DNA of 10,486 bases, taken from NCBI GenBank assembly GCA_041686345.1, contig JAWLEA010000122.1, positions 1 to 10,486 of the forward strand, written 5' to 3'. Shown here piece by piece: positions 6,470-10,486 of this stretch; within the stretch, counting starts at the first letter, position 1; each line of letters begins with the position of its first letter. The notes beneath the pieces were generated by a model, which had not been told where the DNA came from, made no database searches, and saw only the letters and a program-made list of their open reading frames with translations. The position numbers were made by a program, and so were the translations under genes. The DNA comes from JAQICJ01 sp041686345. GTDB lineage: Bacteria; Myxococcota_A; Polyangia; HGW-17.

Positions 6470-8332
6470 ATGCTTAAAATCCGAAATATACAGAATAAAT
6501 TTGTATTATTAGCTCTGCTGGCAGTTGTGGCTTTATTGCCATCCCTGGCAGGTTGTGATGAAACAACTCCCACTCCTTCCGGGCTGCAAGCTTCTCAGGG
6601 TACTTATGTGGGGGTTGTACATCTGGCCTGGGGAGAAATCACCGGTGATGCAGTTCCCGAAAGGCGAGATCCCCAAACCGGGGAATGGCGTGAATTCACT
6701 TGGATGAGCGGTCCATATGTTGATGACCAGGGCTATCAACTTCCGGAAAACAAGATTATTCCTGGACAGGTTTATCAATATCGACTTCGGGCCCATACAA
6801 ATGACGGTTCCTTTAGTAAATACACCGATGTGGCCGAAGGATACGCCTATGAAGTCCAACCGGTAACCAATATTTCCATCACCAGAAATCCGGATAATGA
6901 AGACGAAAATCTGATCAGTTTTGAAGACCCCAACGATTACGACCAATTACAAAATGTAGATGACATAATCTATAAAATCTATGAACAAAACCAGGATCAT
7001 CCTGAAGAATTCATGGAAGTCAAAAAAATTGATAATACTTATGACAGTGGGAATTTTGATAATTTTTTTAATGATGTTTTTGTATATATTCGGGGAGATT
7101 CCCAAAACAATATTTCTTACAAAATATCTATTCAAATCATGTATTCCCATCACGATCATAATGGATCTTACCATATATCAATTACCGAGCCGGTGGAAAG
7201 CTCAGTCTATACCGAAGGACAAAACAACAACAACAACAACAATAATAACAATAACAACAATCCTTTAATTACTTACAATATAGAAAATTTGGGGACTGTG
7301 TTTTCCGCCCAGGACAGTATTACCCAATTGAAAAGTGTTGTTTTTGATGACATCATCTATCTTGCCGCCTTGAAAGATGTCGGCGTTACCGGGTATGGAA
7401 CTCCCGCTTTTTACAATTATGCCTCCGGCTGGCAAGCGGCAGCCGACAGCCAGCTTCCGGATCCCATGGTCAACTCATCAGATCTGAGCCAGGTGGAAGT
7501 AGCTGTTGACAACAATTATAAATATCTTGGCGGTTTGGATTATAACAACGTCCATGCTTACCAATACAACGGCACCTGGTCTGATAACCTCATAGTCGAT
7601 AATTATGGTGCTTCTGATTCTCCCGCCAGTATGGCTCTGGCTGCTCATAACAACGAACTTTATGTTGCCGTCACCACTGCTCCGGACTGGGATCTGCAAG
7701 TTTACAAACAAACTTCCGAGGGCTGGGAAACAGTTGGGGGAGACAGCAACGGCTACCTCACCCAGGGAATCGATGTTTTTAATCTGAGGATCACCAAAGC
7801 CAATGACAATCTCTATCTTTACTACACAGAAAAACTGGCTGACTTCGAACATATTCTCCATATCAAACAACTCAACGGTTCCTCCTGGGACAGCGTTTTA
7901 TCCTGGCAAGCCCAGAATATCAGCAACATAAAAGTTGAAGAATACAACAACGAAGTTTATTTCCTTTCGGGAACACAAGCTCTGGCCGACTATCCCGGAG
8001 GAGTCTATAAAGTTGTTTCAGGCTCTTCGGTGGAAAACCTGATCCCGGAAGATGCTCAATGGTTTGTCGACCCTCAGGATTTCACCATAGATTCACAAGG
8101 CAATATCATTGTTGCCAGTTTCAAATATGAAAGTGCAGAATCCATCTACCCCTATTTGAATGTTTACGACGGCACCACCTGGAAAACAATCGACGACGAT
8201 TTTTCCAATACTGCCGTTCCGGTAAATCTTGAATCCATCAACAACAACATTTACTTTACCTGTGGCGATAAAACCAGCGTCAATGATTTCAACCACCCAA
8301 CCACTATAATTTCCAAAAAATACACTCCCTGA
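6470..8332 (+). CDS. Lipoprotein with fibronectin-III-like domains, poly-Asn linker and probable beta-propeller
   Basis: A Lys/Arg-containing start, hydrophobic segment (11-25) and lipobox LAGC put the lipidated residue at Cys29, followed by Asp30. Residues about 36-120 follow the pattern of extracellular FN3-like domains (ASQGTYVGVVHLAW, then YQYRLRA), and 125-245 may be a second such domain. Residues 252-264 are thirteen consecutive Asn. The remaining 350 residues contain recurrent units of the type NNxLYVA/NNEVYFLSG separated by GTWSD/GWETVG/GTTWKTI segments, as in bacterial beta-propellers. No catalytic motif is visible, so a binding or surface role is inferred. AAGAGG at 6455-6460 lies nine bases before the ATG, a good ribosome-binding site. 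It resembles the minus-strand lipoprotein in overall plan (anchor, Asn linker, propeller), although its linker is internal rather than N-terminal. No specific family was recognised. Confidence 0.88.
   Translation: MLKIRNIQNKFVLLALLAVVALLPSLAGCDETTPTPSGLQASQGTYVGVVHLAWGEITGDAVPERRDPQTGEWREFTWMSGPYVDDQGYQLPENKIIPGQVYQYRLRAHTNDGSFSKYTDVAEGYAYEVQPVTNISITRNPDNEDENLISFEDPNDYDQLQNVDDIIYKIYEQNQDHPEEFMEVKKIDNTYDSGNFDNFFNDVFVYIRGDSQNNISYKISIQIMYSHHDHNGSYHISITEPVESSVYTEGQNNNNNNNNNNNNNPLITYNIENLGTVFSAQDSITQLKSVVFDDIIYLAALKDVGVTGYGTPAFYNYASGWQAAADSQLPDPMVNSSDLSQVEVAVDNNYKYLGGLDYNNVHAYQYNGTWSDNLIVDNYGASDSPASMALAAHNNELYVAVTTAPDWDLQVYKQTSEGWETVGGDSNGYLTQGIDVFNLRITKANDNLYLYYTEKLADFEHILHIKQLNGSSWDSVLSWQAQNISNIKVEEYNNEVYFLSGTQALADYPGGVYKVVSGSSVENLIPEDAQWFVDPQDFTIDSQGNIIVASFKYESAESIYPYLNVYDGTTWKTIDDDFSNTAVPVNLESINNNIYFTCGDKTSVNDFNHPTTIISKKYTP
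7223..7261 (+). repeat. AAC/AAT triplet tract coding for 13 Asn
   Basis: Thirteen consecutive Asn codons begin with six AAC in a row and then mix AAT and AAC. The tract joins the FN3-like half to the propeller-like half. The pure AAC part is a plausible slippage site; changes in multiples of three would alter linker length without breaking the frame. Confidence 0.9.
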
Positions 8333-8430
8333 CAAACTGCCCCAAATTACCCCAATCTCCATGAAGCTCAAATATCGACAACTTACCTTCAAAGAAAATA
8401 GATCGATTTATATCTTTAAAAAGTCTGGCT

Positions 8431-8452
8431 GATCAATTATTCTTTATTGATC
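8431..8452. other. Perfect 7-bp inverted repeat, possible weak terminator
   Basis: GATCAAT (8431-8437) and ATTGATC (8446-8452) flank an eight-base loop. It lies 100 bases after the FN3-like lipoprotein gene and just before the repeat element. The stem is AT-rich and is followed by TGTTTATAT rather than a long T run, so a terminator role is doubtful. The rest of 8333-8458 shows no gene or other recognisable signal. Confidence 0.25.
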
Positions 8453-8501
8453 TGTTTATATAGTTCCCGTCCCAAAAAGGAAGGTCATCATCTGGAAACG
8501 G

Positions 8502-8627
8502 AAATTTAATTAATCTGCTTTGTCGTAACTTCTTGAAATAGTAGTGGCTATATCTGCGAAGTTACTCCGCGCATCTTTATCAAATTTCTTCTCCAGCCAA
8601 TAACCCCCATTCTGGAACGGGAACTAG
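8502..8627 (+). repeat. Intergenic structured repeat, copy B
   Basis: This is the second copy of the element at 1-126, aligned at a constant offset of 8501 with no gaps. The stem GTAACTTC (8525-8532)/GAAGTTAC (8558-8565) keeps perfect pairing although its outer pair changed from A-T to G-C. The stem 8592-8596/8612-8616 changed its outer pair from C-G to T-A. The six-base loop 8542-8547 differs at five positions. It lies between two plus-strand genes and 73 bases before the channel start codon, so it may be in that gene's leader. Confidence 0.88.
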
Positions 8628-8628
8628 A

Positions 8629-8653
8629 TAGTTCTCATCCCTGAAGTGGTGTT
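8629..8653 (-). repeat. Inverted copy of the end of repeat copy A
   Basis: The reverse complement of this 25-base segment matches 101-125 at 24 of 25 positions. It directly follows copy B in opposite orientation, so copy B carries a second, inverted end module that is closer to copy A than copy B's own end is. Confidence 0.8.
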
Positions 8654-8699
8654 TTTGGATGGGAACTATTTAATTTTTTCATCAACTGCAGGAAGTTTC

Positions 8700-10486
8700 A
8701 TGTCTCAAACAGAAAAACGCCAGATTACCAGGTTCGATCCCGAGCAAAGTTCATCTCTTCATGACTTTTCCTATCAAAAAAACAAACGCTGGCATGCTTT
8801 TAAACAGAATTATCGTCTCAAAAAGCAAATCAAGACAATTCTCAAATTATTCTCTTTTATCATCTTCCTCTGGGTCATGGGATCCCTGCTCACTATTCTG
8901 ACTCAATGGATTTTTCTTGATTCAATCCATCAATCCCCCAGTGATTATCTGCAATATTTCTGGGTGGTAATTATCGAATTGATCAGCGGATTCGATATTC
9001 CCGACGGCGTTAATCTGCATCTTTCCAGCCGAGTTGTCTCTGTTTTTCTGCTCCTGTTAAATCTAACTGTAGTTGCTCTGTTCACTGGACAAATAGTTTC
9101 CATGTTCAGTGAAATTTTAAAACGCAAGGCATTTTTACCCCAAAAGCCGGAATTTTTTCAATTTGCCAATCCCATTATCATCTGCGGCATCAATGAAAAA
9201 CTTCAGGATATAATTTACGAATTAAGAGACAACCCCAATTCCAGATACAGAGAAATTGTAATCATCGACGAGCAGGCCAATACCATTGAAAAAGAAAATT
9301 ATGAGGGTCTCGAAGATATCTGGTATATCAAAGGCAATGCCATGGATCGAAACATCCTGCAAAAATCCATCGGCAGCAATGACAACCGGGTTATTATTCT
9401 CTCCAAAAAAACAGATGATGGAGTTTACTCTGACATCAATGCCCTCAATAGCGCCATGGCCGTTGAAGTCTACGACGAAAGCAGCCACACCGTGGTCGAA
9501 ATTTACAACCCTAAAAATAAAATCCATTTTGACAGAACCATTATCAACGATTGGATCTGCATAGAAGATTTTGCCATGCTGCTCGTTTCCCAGGCTTGTA
9601 TAAAACCTTCAATAGTCAAAGCCTATTACAACCTTTTGGGTGGAATGGAATTTGACAAAACTCCCAACAGAATCGATTTTTCCCGGGAATTGATCCCCAA
9701 ATCACTATCTGGAAAATCTTATCTGGAAATTAAAAAGCAACTTTTTCATCAACTTAAAAAACAAGGTCTGATCATCATTGGGTTTTCCAAATACGTCAGT
9801 GACGAAACCAAAAACGATCTGGGGATGAAATTACGAAATGGCAACGATTTCATCCAAATCAACCCTCCAAAACTACCCAATCAGGAGAGCCCCGCCTTTA
9901 TTTCCAAAAAACCCTTAAACAACGGCAAAAGTTTATTGCTTCAGGGCAAAAACGAAGACCGAATAATCCATTTTGACCAGGATAAAAAATCCAGATTCCA
10001 GATATCAGAATGGGAATATGTAGAAAACCAGGGAATGCAGAAAAATTTTTACTGGGTCTTTTCCCGAGATACCTGTTTAAATGAAAACGAAAAACTGGTT
10101 GTGATCAGAGGCAATGCCAAATTCACTGAAACCGTACAGATAGAACAACCCAAGGTGAACAACATGGATAAACAAAAAAATAAAGCCAATCTTGCCAACA
10201 ACAATAAGCCCAAACCAAACCAGACTTTCCAGGATCATATCATTATTTGCAACTGGTCTCCGAGGGTGGAAGTCATAATTGAAGAACTCAGAGATGAAAC
10301 CATCAGGGATAAATCACCCATCGTGATTATCACCAAAGACAAAAATCGCGTACAAGAAAAGGAAGATCTGTTTGATGATGTCTTTGTAATCGAAGGAGAT
10401 CCAATCAGCGAAAAAACCCTGAAAAGAGCCTGGGTCGAAAGTGCCAAAACTGTCTTGATTCTGGCCGACGACCAGAACCGGGAAAC
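8700..10486 (+). CDS. Ion-channel protein with two TM helices and tandem RCK/TrkA-N-like domains (3' end outside window)
   Basis: The frame is open for 595 codons and runs off the window end. The ATG at 8700 follows AGGA (8690-8693) six bases upstream. A charged cytoplasmic N-terminus leads to TM1 (about 48-70), a pore-loop region (about 80-105) and TM2 (about 112-137, ending with ALFTGQIVSMF, as in two-TM potassium channels with RCK domains). RCK1 begins at 157 (NPIIICGINEK). Its nucleotide-binding glycines are partly lost. RCK2 begins near 512 (DHIIICNWSPR) after a linker rich in Lys, Asn and Pro. The pore loop reads FWVVIIELISGFDIPDG, with no TVGYGD filter, so potassium selectivity cannot be assumed. 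The architecture is like BK/GsuK/Castor-type gated channels: a pore with cytoplasmic ligand-sensing domains in the inner membrane. Repeat copy B lies upstream. The fold is confident; ion and ligand are unknown. Confidence 0.85.
   Translation, partial: MSQTEKRQITRFDPEQSSSLHDFSYQKNKRWHAFKQNYRLKKQIKTILKLFSFIIFLWVMGSLLTILTQWIFLDSIHQSPSDYLQYFWVVIIELISGFDIPDGVNLHLSSRVVSVFLLLLNLTVVALFTGQIVSMFSEILKRKAFLPQKPEFFQFANPIIICGINEKLQDIIYELRDNPNSRYREIVIIDEQANTIEKENYEGLEDIWYIKGNAMDRNILQKSIGSNDNRVIILSKKTDDGVYSDINALNSAMAVEVYDESSHTVVEIYNPKNKIHFDRTIINDWICIEDFAMLLVSQACIKPSIVKAYYNLLGGMEFDKTPNRIDFSRELIPKSLSGKSYLEIKKQLFHQLKKQGLIIIGFSKYVSDETKNDLGMKLRNGNDFIQINPPKLPNQESPAFISKKPLNNGKSLLLQGKNEDRIIHFDQDKKSRFQISEWEYVENQGMQKNFYWVFSRDTCLNENEKLVVIRGNAKFTETVQIEQPKVNNMDKQKNKANLANNNKPKPNQTFQDHIIICNWSPRVEVIIEELRDETIRDKSPIVIITKDKNRVQEKEDLFDDVFVIEGDPISEKTLKRAWVESAKTVLILADDQNRE

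Larger units (their letters stand above)
8459..8669. repeat. Composite repeat element with imperfect terminal inverted repeats
   Basis: The left end (8459-8477, ATAGTTCCCGTCCC then AAAAA) and right end (8652-8669) are inverted repeats differing by one base and one indel. Inside lie the full copy B repeat and further versions of the same AGTTCYCRTCC motif at 8613-8626 and 8628-8640. The motif copies face each other in pairs, giving successive hairpins (8628-8640 with 8657-8669 pair across a 16-base loop with one G-T). No coding sequence was found in it and no clear target duplication flanks it. It may be a MITE-like or REP/BIME-like element. Confidence 0.65.

Noticed and set aside
8459..8669. 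Insertion sequence with its own transposase
   Set aside because: No coding frame of useful length was found in the element, so only a non-autonomous element can be proposed.
9222..9564. Short frames on both strands within the channel gene
   Set aside because: They are out of frame with a continuous 595-codon channel frame carrying TM and RCK signatures.

Overview
The window is about 10.5 kb of moderately AT-rich DNA, apparently from a Gram-negative bacterium. Two genes encode lipoproteins with a lipobox, an Asp right after the lipidated Cys, and asparagine-rich linkers. A third gene encodes a DUF1460-type cell-wall amidase, and a fourth a secreted DUF3857/transglutaminase-like protein. This gene content and the poly-Asn linkers resemble Myxococcota/Bradymonadota-type (former deltaproteobacterial) genomes, but base composition is lower in GC than usual for them. 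The phylum call is a guess.

Layout: (1) 1-126, one copy of an intergenic repeat whose end supplies the stop codon of the first gene. (2) 123-2123, minus strand, a 666-aa FG-GAP/VCBS beta-propeller lipoprotein with a C-terminal ASPIC/UnbV domain. (3) 2124-2256, a short divergent promoter region with a fragment of the same repeat. (4) 2257-3129, plus strand, a DUF1460 cysteine amidase-like protein. (5) 3148-6384, plus strand, a 1078-aa secreted protein with TPR-like, DUF3857 and transglutaminase-core parts, 18 nt downstream and probably in one operon with the previous gene. (6) 6470-8332, plus strand, a 620-aa lipoprotein with fibronectin-III-like domains, a 13-Asn linker and a probable beta-propeller. 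(7) 8333-8699, non-coding, holding a 211-bp composite repeat element with inverted ends and a second full copy of the repeat from the window start. (8) 8700-10486, plus strand, open at the window end: a two-TM ion-channel protein with two RCK/TrkA-N-like regulatory domains and an unusual pore loop.

The protein genes fit a theme of cell-envelope and surface functions: two surface-type lipoproteins, two secreted papain-like-fold candidates acting on peptides or peptidoglycan, and a membrane channel. No phage, CRISPR, tRNA, rRNA or transposase gene was seen.

The most unusual signal is the repeat family. Copies at 1-126 and 8502-8627 align without gaps (107 of 126 identical by hand count). None of the 19 differences breaks a proposed base pair. 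Two stem pairs change in a compensatory way, and five changes fall in one six-base apical loop. This pattern suggests a mobile or dispersed element with selected hairpin structure, possibly transcribed, that I do not recognise.
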